Source: an uncultured Flavobacterium sp.
GTDB taxonomy: Bacteria > Bacteroidota > Bacteroidia > Flavobacteriales > Flavobacteriaceae
Direction of reading: 5' to 3'
Length of the DNA: 64,000 bases
Assembly (NCBI RefSeq): GCF_951805225.1
Contig: NZ_OX638201.1
Coordinates: 3,038,001 to 3,102,000, forward strand
The notes below the pieces were generated by a model. The model had not been told where the DNA came from and made no database searches. It was given only the letters and a program-made list of their open reading frames with translations. Below are positions 27,558-37,424 of the stretch, piece by piece (positions within the stretch are counted from its first letter, which is position 1; each line of letters opens with the position of its first letter). The position numbers and the translations under genes are program-made.

Positions 27558-30422
27558 ATGGCTATACAAACATTACAAACTATAAAAAATTGGTTTAAAA
27601 CAAATTTAAAACCTACACAAGCTCAATTTTGGGATACTTGGGATAGTTTTCGACATAAATATGAAAAAGTACCTGTGAAAGATGTTGACGGAATTGATGA
27701 ATTGCTTGCAGAAGCTATTAATCAAATACCTACTCTAAACGGAAATCCAAATACTATATCTAAATTCAATTCATCAGGAAATGGTTTAGAAAATAGTTCT
27801 ATATCAGACGATGGTAATAAAGTTTTAATAAATGAAAAACTCGAAATTAATAGTAAATCACCTGGTCAAAGTGGTTTGAAATTTACGAATCTTAAAAATG
27901 AGGAGAGTGCCATCACAGGACCTATAAATATTGCTACAGGTATAACTGGCTATACAAATGGCTCTGCAATTGATAGTAAAGGTAATATCTATTTATACGA
28001 GGAACTTGGCGGAACATCAATCTACAAAATTAATAGTTTTACAAATGCTGTAACTCGTCTTGCAACTTTACCTTCTCGTGTAGATGGAGTAAAAGTCGCT
28101 GATTCAGATAATGTTTATTTCACTTATATTACTTATGAAGAAGGTGGGACAACAAGTATCGGAAAAATATCTCCTGATGGAATTGTTACTGATGTTCTAA
28201 TAAATATGAACGGATACTTCGGCAAAATGGCTCTTGATACAGAAACAGAAGATCTATATTTGACAAGAGGTGATGAAGTAATCAAAGTTACATCTTCAGG
28301 ATTGGTTTCAACCTTTATTCCTTCAATATCGATTGGTTCTGTTAATTGCATGGCAGTAGATTATAATCACAATCTTATTTTAGCATTAAGTAATTCCACT
28401 ATTTTAAAAGTTAAACCAGATCAAACAAAATCTGTTTTAACAACTTTAAACAGTCCTGCATCGCCTCGATCAATGCTTATTGATAAAAACAATACTATTT
28501 ATACAGCAAATTATTACAGTGATAATATTGCGGCTATATCTCAAACAGGCGAAACTCGCTACATTGGGGATATTGGAGAATATAATGCCGAATTAGGAAT
28601 GGACAACGACGGTAACTTCCTGACAGTTGCCCATAATGCAAGGAAGCTTTATTTGACTACTCCTGAAGGTGTTTCAAGAATCCTGGGAGATACGTCAGAA
28701 TTTCCAAGACTTCCATTAGTTAATTCAAAAAATGAAATTTTCGTTTCAAACTATTATGGACAACTTCAAAAATATGTGCCATCGTATAAAGGAGCATTGA
28801 CAGTTGATGAAAATGGAAATGTTGTATTATATGACAATAAAGCTACAGGAGGTTCGCAGGATTTACAACAAACTTTAGATAAAGGAAATGTAACAAGTAA
28901 AAATGCCATTTTTAGAGACAATAATTATACTTCAATTATAAATGCAAGCGACATTTCTTTAAACGAACCTACAGTTGGAACAACATCTATACAACCTTCG
29001 AATATTCAATTACTTAATCCTACAGGAAATGTAGGAGCTATGCTAAAAAAAGATGGGCTAAGTTTATATGATGACTCTGGGCAAAATTCATCGAGATTAA
29101 TACACAATCCGGAATCAACTTATTCAGCAAATTTTAAGTTCCCTTTAAAAACAAATAATAGTGACGATCAAACTCTAGCTTCTATAGAAGATATTACGCT
29201 TCAAAAAGCGGTAGATAACGACGGAATCGCTAAAGTCACAAGTCCTAATGGAGAAAATTCAGCCTCTTTAGTTTTATTTGCTGCTGATGGCGGATTAGTT
29301 TCAGGATTTGGCGGAAAATATGAAACTAACAATTCCCAATTTACGGCTAGTTTAGGAAAAGCTTTAATAACTCAGGATTATACTCCGGATGAAGATAAAT
29401 ACTCCTCTTCATTAGAATTTGAAACTCCTTTTGCAGCAGCAAATTCAGGTGGAGCAAGATTCAAAATCCCCGCCAAAGATCCGGGAGAATATATTTTAGC
29501 AACAACTAATGATTTTATGACTATTAATGGAGAGTCTATTATTGGTGATGGTGATATATCTATAAGCGCAGGCGCTGCCAGCGGTTTGGATGCTACATTG
29601 GCCGCAAAAAATCATGCCGATTCGCCTATAATTCTTTCTGATTATTATGTAAGTCCAGAATATTATCAAGGATTAAAGCTTTTTGCTTCAACAGGAAATA
29701 CCTTTTTACAAAATCATTATTCTGGCGGAATCACAGGTTTCTTAGAATTAAAACCCGGAAATTTAGGTTTATGGCAAGCTGCTACGGATTCTACCGGCAA
29801 TAGCGCTAGTATGGAAATATCTGGAGGAGGTTGGGGAAGAGCTCCGGAGATCACGTTTAATAAACGTATCAATGGAGAATATTCTCTTTGCTCTGTAAAA
29901 GCAGCAGATCCATCAGAAATAGATGATTTGACTACGAAAGGATATGTTGATTCTAAAGTTATTGCAAAAGCAGGGATTGATTCTCCAACCTTTACAGGAA
30001 CTCCATGTGTACCAACAGCAGCACTAACTTCTGATACAACACAAATTGCATCTACGGCTTTTGTAAATGCAGCAATAGAAAATTCGATTAAGGATCTAAG
30101 ACCATATAAAATATACACCGCATTACTAACTCAAACTGAAGAAAACGATCCTACTGCTATTGTTTTAGAAAATACACTAGGAGGAGAAATTGTTTGGACA
30201 CGTATGTATAGAGGAGCTTATACTGCAGTTCTTGCAGGTGCTTTTACTGTTGGCAAAACAGCAATATTTACAACTCCCGGATTTTCAGAAATGACATTCC
30301 TTACTTGTATTGAATCAAATTATGACAGTGACGTTATTTTTGTTCAGACCTGCCAAGGACCATGGGATTTAAGTGATGGAATGCTTAGAAAAACTTCAAT
30401 AGAAATAAAAGTTTACAACTAA
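27558..30422 (+). CDS. Tail fibre / receptor-binding protein 3 (NHL-like propeller plus fibre repeats)
   Basis: A 954-residue protein. The N-terminal adaptor (NWFKTNLKPTQAQFWDTW) is diverged from copies 1 and 2. Residues about 120-410 form an NHL/Vgb-like six-bladed propeller (GNIYLYEE, DNVYFTY, EDLYLTRGDEV, NTIYTANYYSDN). Phage-fibre modules follow, including the intergenic-fibre motif SPTFTGTP with TTQIASTAFVN near 815-835, common in long tail fibres. The C-terminal ~110 residues are a compact tip. A conserved leader (ATCAACTTTATCAATAATTT) precedes it, and a strong hairpin terminator follows. Confidence 0.8.
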   Translation: MAIQTLQTIKNWFKTNLKPTQAQFWDTWDSFRHKYEKVPVKDVDGIDELLAEAINQIPTLNGNPNTISKFNSSGNGLENSSISDDGNKVLINEKLEINSKSPGQSGLKFTNLKNEESAITGPINIATGITGYTNGSAIDSKGNIYLYEELGGTSIYKINSFTNAVTRLATLPSRVDGVKVADSDNVYFTYITYEEGGTTSIGKISPDGIVTDVLINMNGYFGKMALDTETEDLYLTRGDEVIKVTSSGLVSTFIPSISIGSVNCMAVDYNHNLILALSNSTILKVKPDQTKSVLTTLNSPASPRSMLIDKNNTIYTANYYSDNIAAISQTGETRYIGDIGEYNAELGMDNDGNFLTVAHNARKLYLTTPEGVSRILGDTSEFPRLPLVNSKNEIFVSNYYGQLQKYVPSYKGALTVDENGNVVLYDNKATGGSQDLQQTLDKGNVTSKNAIFRDNNYTSIINASDISLNEPTVGTTSIQPSNIQLLNPTGNVGAMLKKDGLSLYDDSGQNSSRLIHNPESTYSANFKFPLKTNNSDDQTLASIEDITLQKAVDNDGIAKVTSPNGENSASLVLFAADGGLVSGFGGKYETNNSQFTASLGKALITQDYTPDEDKYSSSLEFETPFAAANSGGARFKIPAKDPGEYILATTNDFMTINGESIIGDGDISISAGAASGLDATLAAKNHADSPIILSDYYVSPEYYQGLKLFASTGNTFLQNHYSGGITGFLELKPGNLGLWQAATDSTGNSASMEISGGGWGRAPEITFNKRINGEYSLCSVKAADPSEIDDLTTKGYVDSKVIAKAGIDSPTFTGTPCVPTAALTSDTTQIASTAFVNAAIENSIKDLRPYKIYTALLTQTEENDPTAIVLENTLGGEIVWTRMYRGAYTAVLAGAFTVGKTAIFTTPGFSEMTFLTCIESNYDSDVIFVQTCQGPWDLSDGMLRKTSIEIKVYN

Positions 30423-30449
30423 TTATAACCTTGTATAATACAGCTTCAC

Positions 30450-30496
30450 TTTTAATTAAAACTTATTAGATCTCTTCTAATAAGTTTTAATTAAAA
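30450..30496 (+). terminator. Long perfect hairpin after fibre gene 3
   Basis: A 21-bp perfect stem (30450-30470 with 30476-30496, core TTTTAATTAAAACTTATTAG) and a 5-nt loop, followed by A-rich rather than T-rich sequence. It is probably a terminator or an mRNA 3'-end stabiliser that lowers expression of the downstream short fibre gene. Confidence 0.7.
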
Positions 30497-30538
30497 AATA
30501 ACTTAACAAATCATTTAATCCCATAACTCAAATAAAAA

Positions 30539-30886
30539 ATGGCAATACAAACATTAGAAACTATAAAAAGTTGGTTTAGAACAAACTTAAAACCTACGCA
30601 AACTCAATTTTGGGATACTTGGGATTCTTTCAGACATAAAAACGAAAAAGTTTCTGTAAAAGATATTGAAGGTGTCGAAGAACTACTGGTAGAACTTAAA
30701 GTTATCAGATCTGGAAAATTCGTGATTTTTAAAAGAAACTCCAATGGAAATGATTCAATTCCTGAATATGGAGATTTTGTAATGGGAATCGTCGAAGATA
30801 AATTTATAAATGCAGTCTACTTAGGCGGTGATATGACTTCACTGGAAAACTTTGATGTTATCACCCAAACAGAATTAGCAAATTAA
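30539..30886 (+). CDS. Short fibre-adaptor protein
   Basis: 115 residues: the complete N-terminal adaptor (SWFRTNLKPTQTQFWDTW, SFRHKNEKV) joined to a small ~60-residue module (FVIFKRNSNGNDSIPEYGDFVMG) in place of a long fibre. It could be a short tip protein, a competitor or assembly partner for the same baseplate socket, or the rump of a fibre whose C-terminus was lost. Sensible stop and spacing to the next gene favour an intact short protein. Confidence 0.68.
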   Translation: MAIQTLETIKSWFRTNLKPTQTQFWDTWDSFRHKNEKVSVKDIEGVEELLVELKVIRSGKFVIFKRNSNGNDSIPEYGDFVMGIVEDKFINAVYLGGDMTSLENFDVITQTELAN

Positions 30887-30913
30887 ACAACTAAATTATT
30901 CAAACCACAAAAG

Positions 30914-31093
30914 ATGAAAAACATAACTAAAAATTGGAGAACAACTCTTGCAGGAATTATCGTTGGTGGCGTAGCTGTTGCAGTTGCTTTAGGCTACATC
31001 ACTGCAGAAGTTGGCGGACAAATAACCGGCGTTTGTGTTGCGCTGGGCTTAATTGTAAGTAAAGATGGAAATAAAACCGGAGTTATAAAATAA
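30914..31093 (+). CDS. Small membrane protein, holin-like
   Basis: A 59-residue frame beginning MKNITKNWRTTLAGIIVGGV. It has a charged N-terminus, two hydrophobic segments (about 12-30 and 36-49) separated by AEVGGQ, and a K-rich C-terminus. Size and layout fit a small class II-type holin that would release particles by opening the inner membrane for the peptidoglycan hydrolases. It lies between two fibre genes, 27 bp after the short adaptor gene, and is followed by a hairpin terminator. Holin assignment is by topology only. Confidence 0.6.
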   Translation: MKNITKNWRTTLAGIIVGGVAVAVALGYITAEVGGQITGVCVALGLIVSKDGNKTGVIK

Positions 31094-31166
31094 GTTGTTC
31101 TTAATAATTACAAACTAAAATGTTTAGTCAAAATTCATAAGACTCTCGCATCCGTTTTTGAATTAG

Positions 31167-31222
31167 AACATTCAAGTTTATCAGAGAGAACATAAATTAT
31201 CTGATAATCTTGAATGTTTTTA
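31167..31222 (+). terminator. Terminator after the holin-like gene
   Basis: AACATTCAAGTTTATCAG (31167-31184) pairs with CTGATAATCTTGAATGTT (31201-31218) with one mismatch and a 16-nt loop, then TTTTA. Confidence 0.7.
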
Positions 31223-31294
31223 TTTCTAAATACAGGAAGGCAACCTAAAAACAAATAACAACACTTTTTTAAAAATAATCAATCACACTACAAT

Positions 31295-34200
31295 ATGGCA
31301 ATAAATATCAATACTATTTTAGACTGGTTTAAAACCGGAAAAAAACCAACACAACAACAATTCTGGTCTTCCTGGCAAAGCTTTTGGCATAAGGATGAAA
31401 CAATCCCACAAAGCAATATAGATGGACTTATTACTGTCTTGAATGCAAAAACAGAGAATGATCTATTTAACGCCCATAAAATTGATGGAGATGCACATGC
31501 AGCTTTATTCGGATCAAAAGAAAACAAGAGCGATAAAGGTGTAGCAGGCGGTTATGTACCATTGAATGAAATTTCAAAAATAGCATCACAATATTTAACA
31601 ATTATAAATGACTTGATAACTGGCGGCTCTGATGCTATTTTAAGCGCTGAGCAAGGCGTGGTTTTGCAGAATCAGATCAACGCAATAAATACAATTTTAT
31701 CCTCTAACGATGTTGACTTAGACACGATACAGAAAATTGTTGACACGATTAAAGAAGTTGAAACGTCCCTTGAAACTATATTAGTAAACGACCTTACTAC
31801 AGGAGGTACTACCAAAGCACTTACGGCTGAAATGGGTAAAAATTTAAAAGCCTTGATTGATGTTCTAGTAGTTAATAAAACAAATTCAGGTGGTTTTACA
31901 GGAACTTCACAACAGCTAAAAAACGAAATTGACAGTATTTACCAACCTAATGTTTTAATTCGTTCCGTACCTCCCACTCGTTCGGGCGATACCTTTACTT
32001 ATCCATCAGGAGAATATGAATATCTGATTAATAAAACACATTACATTAACAGTGCTAGTTTTTCGGTGACAATTCCTGCAACAAGTACGTCTGAGCACAA
32101 AAGAACGGACTTAATTTATGGTAAGCCTGATAATACAATTGCTAAATTAGAAGGAATAGAAAGCACAACAGTTGCCGTTCGTCCAGAAGCTCCAACAGGA
32201 TGTGTAGCTATTTCTTTTATTAATGTATTTGGAAGCATTGCAAGTGATCCTGCTCCTGTTACACAGGAAATTTCAATTCAAGATTCATTAGGAAGTGAAA
32301 AGTTTAAGGTTAAAGATTATCTAAGAGTTAAAGGAGCTTCTTTTAATATCGGAGCTAAGCAAATCGAAATTGATCCAACACTTCCATTATCAGCATTTTT
32401 AGACACTGTAAATGGCAATGACTCAACAGCTACATTAGGTAATATTAATAAAGCATTCAAAACATTAGAAAAATTAGTACAAGCTCTACCTGTAACAACT
32501 GGTGAAACGTATACAATATACATGATGAGTTCAACGGTCAACGTACTAAGACAATTACCTATTAGAAATTTGAATTGGGTTTCTTATACTGGAACAACTT
32601 TAGATTTTACTAATTGTATGAATGCAGATGGAGTTACACATTCAACTGATGTTCTTCAAAACATAGGAGGTGCAGAAAGAACTTGGAATTTTATAAATTC
32701 AAATATTTCTCTTAAATGTACTTATGTAGGAAAAAAAACTTTTACCAGAGGCGGTGTAGAAGATTCAGGGCTTCTTATTCTTGGAAATATAAATGTACTT
32801 GATTGGCAATCGCCAGGAGGTGCAAGTTATAATGGTGTTTTTTGTCCTAGAATGGGGAGTGATTTTATAATAAATACAATGTTTGACTCTCCACAAGCAA
32901 ATACTGCGTTTTATGCGTCAGGAACATCAAAATACACAAGAATAAGAATTAAGACTTTAAATGTAAATTATGTTAGATCTTTAACGAGAGTTTTTGTTGG
33001 TGATTTTATAATCGAAAATTTAGTACAGGTAGGTAATTCAGCGCAATCATGGACAATGCATCAAGGTTTAACATCAAATGTAAATCAAATATTTAAGACC
33101 CTAAATTTTAATGGAACGATAACACCCATTGTATCACAACTAACATTCGATAATGCAGTAATATCTAGCACTTGTTCTATTTCATTGATTAATACAACTA
33201 ATATAACTGGAAACGTATTAAGTTCTACAACTTACATACAAAACACATATGCTCAACAAAATCATTATTTCAAAAACTTTACAGGAAAACTTTCTTCAAT
33301 TCAAATAGTTATTGGAGGAACGGTTACTTTCGAAAATTGTTCTATAGAAGTAAATGACTGGCTAGTTTCAAGAGAAACAACTAGTACGCTTGTAAAATGT
33401 TTGTTTTTTAAAGGAATAAATACAATAAATAGAGTTAATGCAACAGCTACAGGATTATTTAGAGCACATCAATCTAATGGACCTCAATTGGTAATGCCAA
33501 TTGATTGTACTATTAGCGGAAACTTAAAAACAAATTCAGCAACTTACGGTAAAGATGTTACAGCTATTTATTCAGATGCTACATTTAAAGAGAAGGCTAA
33601 TGAAATTGTTGTTAGGAGCAAAACAGATTTAATTAATAAAGTTCTTAGTTCTACCACAACTTATATTGTTGATGGAGTATTGACTTTATTGGCTGGAGAA
33701 TATATACAAGTTCCGGCAGCGGGACTAACGATAACAGGTTATGGATTCGATGTATCCCAAATAAATAAAAATGTAGCTGGCCAGTCTATTTTTACGAGTC
33801 CTGCAGGTAATAGTGGAAATTTAGTAACAAGAGATATTCAGTACAATTCCGGATTAGGAAGCGTTTTTAATATTACTGATTCTGATGGAACGCATGCGCT
33901 TGAATTAAATGATGTCAATTTCTTAAATTGTTCTACTATAGGAACTTTTAACGGGTATAGGCAATTTACAGGAACTACTTGCGGAATTTATGGATGCTCT
34001 AATGGTTTTATTCTAAAAGGAAATTGGAGCGGCTTTAAATTTACTAACTCAAATGTTACATCGTTTTTAAGTGGTGGTACATTGATTAAAAGAGATACAG
34101 ATACATTGTTTTCAAACCGTCTTTATCTTGATTTGAATTTTTCATGTAATACTGGCGCAATACTTTCGGATTTTGGTCCATCTAATTTTGCATCAGATGA

Positions 34201-34432
34201 GTTATTTCAAATCAATAACACATTGGCTAGTTATGGCGGTTCAAAAGATGCTGCTACAAATACACCTATTTTACTTCCTAATATCACTCCAAACGACCCA
34301 AAAGCAAGGTTTACAAACTGTTTGGGTATAGCTTTGAGTGCTACTAAATTTCAAGATCTTAAAAGTCCTAATGGTAACGTTTGGCGGGTTGCAGTTGATA
34401 ATTCAGGCAATATTGCTACAAGTAATATTTAG
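31295..34432 (+). CDS. Tail fibre / receptor-binding protein 4 (long beta-helix)
   Basis: A 1045-residue protein. Second-type adaptor (DWFKTGKKPTQQQFW, SFWHKDE) followed by a helical/trimerisation stretch (LITGGSDAILSAEQGVVLQN; LVNDLTTGGTTKALTAEMGK), both shared with fibre 6 at 34769. After VNGNDSTA (about residue 372) a very long series of short beta strands runs to about 1000, a parallel beta-helix like fibre 2, and a short C-terminal tip follows (LKSPNGNVWRVAVDNSGNI). Probably a tailspike-type recognition protein. No conserved catalytic pair identified. Confidence 0.8.
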   Translation: MAININTILDWFKTGKKPTQQQFWSSWQSFWHKDETIPQSNIDGLITVLNAKTENDLFNAHKIDGDAHAALFGSKENKSDKGVAGGYVPLNEISKIASQYLTIINDLITGGSDAILSAEQGVVLQNQINAINTILSSNDVDLDTIQKIVDTIKEVETSLETILVNDLTTGGTTKALTAEMGKNLKALIDVLVVNKTNSGGFTGTSQQLKNEIDSIYQPNVLIRSVPPTRSGDTFTYPSGEYEYLINKTHYINSASFSVTIPATSTSEHKRTDLIYGKPDNTIAKLEGIESTTVAVRPEAPTGCVAISFINVFGSIASDPAPVTQEISIQDSLGSEKFKVKDYLRVKGASFNIGAKQIEIDPTLPLSAFLDTVNGNDSTATLGNINKAFKTLEKLVQALPVTTGETYTIYMMSSTVNVLRQLPIRNLNWVSYTGTTLDFTNCMNADGVTHSTDVLQNIGGAERTWNFINSNISLKCTYVGKKTFTRGGVEDSGLLILGNINVLDWQSPGGASYNGVFCPRMGSDFIINTMFDSPQANTAFYASGTSKYTRIRIKTLNVNYVRSLTRVFVGDFIIENLVQVGNSAQSWTMHQGLTSNVNQIFKTLNFNGTITPIVSQLTFDNAVISSTCSISLINTTNITGNVLSSTTYIQNTYAQQNHYFKNFTGKLSSIQIVIGGTVTFENCSIEVNDWLVSRETTSTLVKCLFFKGINTINRVNATATGLFRAHQSNGPQLVMPIDCTISGNLKTNSATYGKDVTAIYSDATFKEKANEIVVRSKTDLINKVLSSTTTYIVDGVLTLLAGEYIQVPAAGLTITGYGFDVSQINKNVAGQSIFTSPAGNSGNLVTRDIQYNSGLGSVFNITDSDGTHALELNDVNFLNCSTIGTFNGYRQFTGTTCGIYGCSNGFILKGNWSGFKFTNSNVTSFLSGGTLIKRDTDTLFSNRLYLDLNFSCNTGAILSDFGPSNFASDELFQINNTLASYGGSKDAATNTPILLPNITPNDPKARFTNCLGIALSATKFQDLKSPNGNVWRVAVDNSGNIATSNI

Positions 34433-34510
34433 AAATTGTATTCTCAGGAGTAAGAGAATCAAAAAAAGCCCTCCAACAATAATACTTCGTACATAATTAT
34501 TAGCAAGATT

Positions 34511-34557
34511 AAACCACAGCATTGGAAGGTAAAAAAACATCTTCTTGCTGTGGTTTT
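34511..34557 (+). terminator. Terminator after fibre gene 4
   Basis: AAACCACAGCA (34511-34521) pairs with TGCTGTGGTTT (34546-34556), followed by a T. It lies between fibre 4 and the next tandem-repeat promoter. Confidence 0.62.
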
Positions 34558-34604
34558 GTAGTAATGTGTAATTATCACAAGAGGTGCGAAACACAATCAG
34601 AATT

Positions 34605-34672
34605 CTACTGAAACTACTGAAAAAGAGCCTCTTATTTTTCGTTTTTCAAACACTTCAATTGTATTTTTACAC
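34605..34672 (+). promoter_or_regulatory. Tandem-9-mer promoter of the last fibre gene
   Basis: CTACTGAAACTACTGAAA at 34605-34622 and TATTTTTACAC at 34662-34672, 57 bp start to start. The block TTTTTCAAACACTTC in the spacer is also found in the copy at 37223. Confidence 0.88.
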
Positions 34673-34768
34673 TCTCAAATCAAAGTACATTCTGTATAAA
34701 AGCGATACTCAAAAAATTCGAGTTTCTCAAAATCTACAATTTAATTTCGTAATCAATTTCAATATAAT

Positions 34769-37000
34769 ATGGCAACAAGTATTAATACCATTTTAGGCTG
34801 GTTTAAAACTGGCAACAAACCAACTCAAACACAATTTTGGAATTCCTGGCAAAGCTTTTGGCATAAAGATGAAGCAATACCACAAAGCAGTGTAACCAAT
34901 CTGAAAAGTGCACTGGATTCGAAAACAGATGAATCACAATTCGAAAGCCACAAACTTGATCTAGCGGCTCATACTACTTTGTTTGCTGCTAAAGAAGATA
35001 GAACTCAAAAAGGTGTTTCTAATGGATATGCTCCATTAAACAGTTTTACAAAATTGGCAAGTCAATATTTAGACATAATAAATGACTTGGTTTCCGGTGG
35101 TTCTACTTCACTTTTAAGTGCTGAACAAGGTGTGATTCTGCAAAACCAAATCAATAATATAAATACATTATTGGTTTCAGACAATCTAAACCTCAACACA
35201 CTTCAGGAAATTGTTGATGCTATTGAAGTCGTTCAAACTTCATTAAACTCAATTTTAGTAAATGATCTGACAACTGGCGGAACAACCAAAGCTTTGACTG
35301 CCGAAATGGGAAAACTTTTGCAAAATACCAAAGTAGATAAATCTACTGGAAAAAGTTTACTTGCTGATTCAGAAATTAATCGTCTTGCAACACTCGTTAA
35401 TTATGCACATCCTGCAAATCATCCGCCAAGTATTATCGCTCAGGATGTTAATAATAGATTTGTAACAGATGCTGAAAAAGCAACTTGGAATGCTAAACAA
35501 GCTTCTCTGGGATTTACTCCTGAAAATACAATCAATAAAAATATTGCAAACGGATATGCCGGACTTGATGTTGACGGAAAACTGATCTCTTCACAAATTC
35601 CTTCGATAACTATAAATGATACTTTTGTAATTGCTTCAGAAGCTGAAATGCTGGCTTTAACTGTACAAACCGGAGACATAGCAGTAAGATCTGATTTAAA
35701 TAAATCTTTTATCTTAAAAGGTAAAAATCCAACACTATTATCAGATTGGCAAGAATTACTTACACCAACTAGTGATGTAACAACCGTTTTTGGTCGAAAT
35801 GGTGCTATTACAGCTCAAACCGGAGACTATACAGCTGACCAAATCACTGAAACAGCAACAAAGAAATTTCAATCTGCAAATCAGCAAGCGTTTAATGATG
35901 CAACGTCCAGCATTCAGACACAATTAAATTCAAAAGTATCAAATGCAACCCATACAGGTGATGCAACAGGTTCAACAACTTTAACTGTAAAAGGAATCAA
36001 CGGAACTTTACTTTCAGAATTACCAACCGGTATTTTGAAAAACACAACTGCGACCGGCGTTCCTGTAATTGCAACGGCGAGTGATTTTCCAATATTAAAT
36101 CAAGATACAACAGGAACGGCAAATAATGCAATAAATCTTGGTGGACAATCTTCTACCTATTATGCACCGATTAATTCACCAGCATTTCGAGGAACCCCAA
36201 CAGCTCCAACTCTCGCATCGGGAACAGTCGGTGATCAATTAGCTACTACAGCTTTTGTTACAATTGCAAATTTAGACAACGTAAAAACATCTGGAAATCA
36301 AACTATAAACGGTAGTAAATGGTTTAATGGTTCTGTATTATTTGACTCTGGAGTTATCTTTTTAAAACAGCCTTCTGGTTCAGCATACAATACGATAATG
36401 ACGTTGCCAGATGGAGTAGTAATTAGCCAAAATTCTATCGGTGACTTTAGAACAGACATAAGCTCAAAAGGTATAAAATTTGGTCGATCAACTATTCAGG
36501 CAGAGTTAAATACTGATAATTTAACAACTTCCAGAACTTTTTTAATTCCAAACCAATCTGGAACTCTGGCATTAAAAGGAGATTTTTTAACAACACCGGG
36601 AAGTACTAGTTCAACCCCTTCCTTGATAATCCCAAATGGAAATTTGACTACTACTCCACAAAATGGGGCAATCGAACGTGATTTGAACGGAATATTATGG
36701 GAAACTCATGGCGGAGTAAGGGAAAAAATAAGCGTTCCTGATGTTCCCTATAAAAGTATTACGAATCTAAACACTTTATTTACAAGCTACAGACGAAGTT
36801 CTGTTAATACTTGTCAGGTAAATTATCAAAGTGAATTTGCTCCTGATACTTCTCCATCATGGGGAATGTTAACAAGTTGCAAAACAGATGATGCCGGAGA
36901 TTATGGTACTCAAACCTATATTTCGATGGGAACAGTTCCTAATACTTATGTTCGAAATTGCAACAATGGAACATGGTCTGCGTGGGTGAAATTAAATTAA
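34769..37000 (+). CDS. Tail fibre protein 5 (knob-type C-terminus)
   Basis: A 743-residue protein. It has the second-type adaptor (GWFKTGNKPTQTQFW, SFWHKDE) and a helical trimerisation region shared with fibre 4. Triple-helix/fibre repeats such as SPAFRGTPTAPTLASGT with QLATTAFV (about 470-495) follow. The C-terminal ~90 residues end in WSAWVKLN and carry CKTDDAGDYGTQTYIS, like the pyocin knob domain of R-type tailocin and phage fibres. Unlike the other fibre genes it has its own tandem-repeat promoter and its own terminator, so it may be the constant main fibre while the others are accessories. Confidence 0.82.
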   Translation: MATSINTILGWFKTGNKPTQTQFWNSWQSFWHKDEAIPQSSVTNLKSALDSKTDESQFESHKLDLAAHTTLFAAKEDRTQKGVSNGYAPLNSFTKLASQYLDIINDLVSGGSTSLLSAEQGVILQNQINNINTLLVSDNLNLNTLQEIVDAIEVVQTSLNSILVNDLTTGGTTKALTAEMGKLLQNTKVDKSTGKSLLADSEINRLATLVNYAHPANHPPSIIAQDVNNRFVTDAEKATWNAKQASLGFTPENTINKNIANGYAGLDVDGKLISSQIPSITINDTFVIASEAEMLALTVQTGDIAVRSDLNKSFILKGKNPTLLSDWQELLTPTSDVTTVFGRNGAITAQTGDYTADQITETATKKFQSANQQAFNDATSSIQTQLNSKVSNATHTGDATGSTTLTVKGINGTLLSELPTGILKNTTATGVPVIATASDFPILNQDTTGTANNAINLGGQSSTYYAPINSPAFRGTPTAPTLASGTVGDQLATTAFVTIANLDNVKTSGNQTINGSKWFNGSVLFDSGVIFLKQPSGSAYNTIMTLPDGVVISQNSIGDFRTDISSKGIKFGRSTIQAELNTDNLTTSRTFLIPNQSGTLALKGDFLTTPGSTSSTPSLIIPNGNLTTTPQNGAIERDLNGILWETHGGVREKISVPDVPYKSITNLNTLFTSYRRSSVNTCQVNYQSEFAPDTSPSWGMLTSCKTDDAGDYGTQTYISMGTVPNTYVRNCNNGTWSAWVKLN

Positions 37001-37048
37001 ACTTCACATTAGAAAATAAATATTTAAAAGCAATATTAATCTAAAGCT

Positions 37049-37105
37049 TACGCCAAAATCGATTGAAAAGTAAAATACCTTTTCTCGATTTTGGCGTATT
37101 TTTTT
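37049..37105 (+). terminator. Terminator after fibre gene 5
   Basis: TACGCCAAAATCGA (37049-37062) pairs perfectly with TCGATTTTGGCGTA (37085-37098), followed by TTTTTTT. A strong intrinsic terminator closing the fibre region. Confidence 0.9.
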
Positions 37106-37222
37106 GACACGAAAAACCTGGTTTGACTAATCCAAAAAATCGGTGATTAAGCCCTCTCCAAAAAATCGGACAAAAACAACAACAAACACTTAATTAACAA
37201 TTATTTAATATCAATTTGTTTT

Positions 37223-37290
37223 CTACTGAAACTACTGAAAACACAACTCCAATTTTTCGTTTTTCAGACACTTCTGCCGTATTTTTACAT
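37223..37290 (+). promoter_or_regulatory. Tandem-9-mer promoter of the baseplate operon
   Basis: CTACTGAAACTACTGAAA at 37223-37240 and TATTTTTACAT at 37280-37290, 57 bp start to start, with the conserved spacer block TTTTTCAGACACTTC. Confidence 0.88.
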
Positions 37291-37424
37291 ACTCTAATTC
37301 CAACTATTAGTTTGCCGAAAAGGCACAAAAAAACTCCTGCTTTCAGAATATTTCAGAAAGTGGATACCTCAACTATACACATAATTCTAATCATCATATT
37401 AACAATTAAAACAATAAGCGAATC

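Noticed and set aside
34584..34796. 70-codon frame spanning the fibre-5 promoter
   Set aside because: It crosses the tandem repeat and -7 box and overlaps the fibre start; no sign of coding.
22471..37000. Invertible fibre switch
   Set aside because: The repeats in the fibre array are direct, not inverted, and no recombinase gene is visible, so DNA inversion is not supported.
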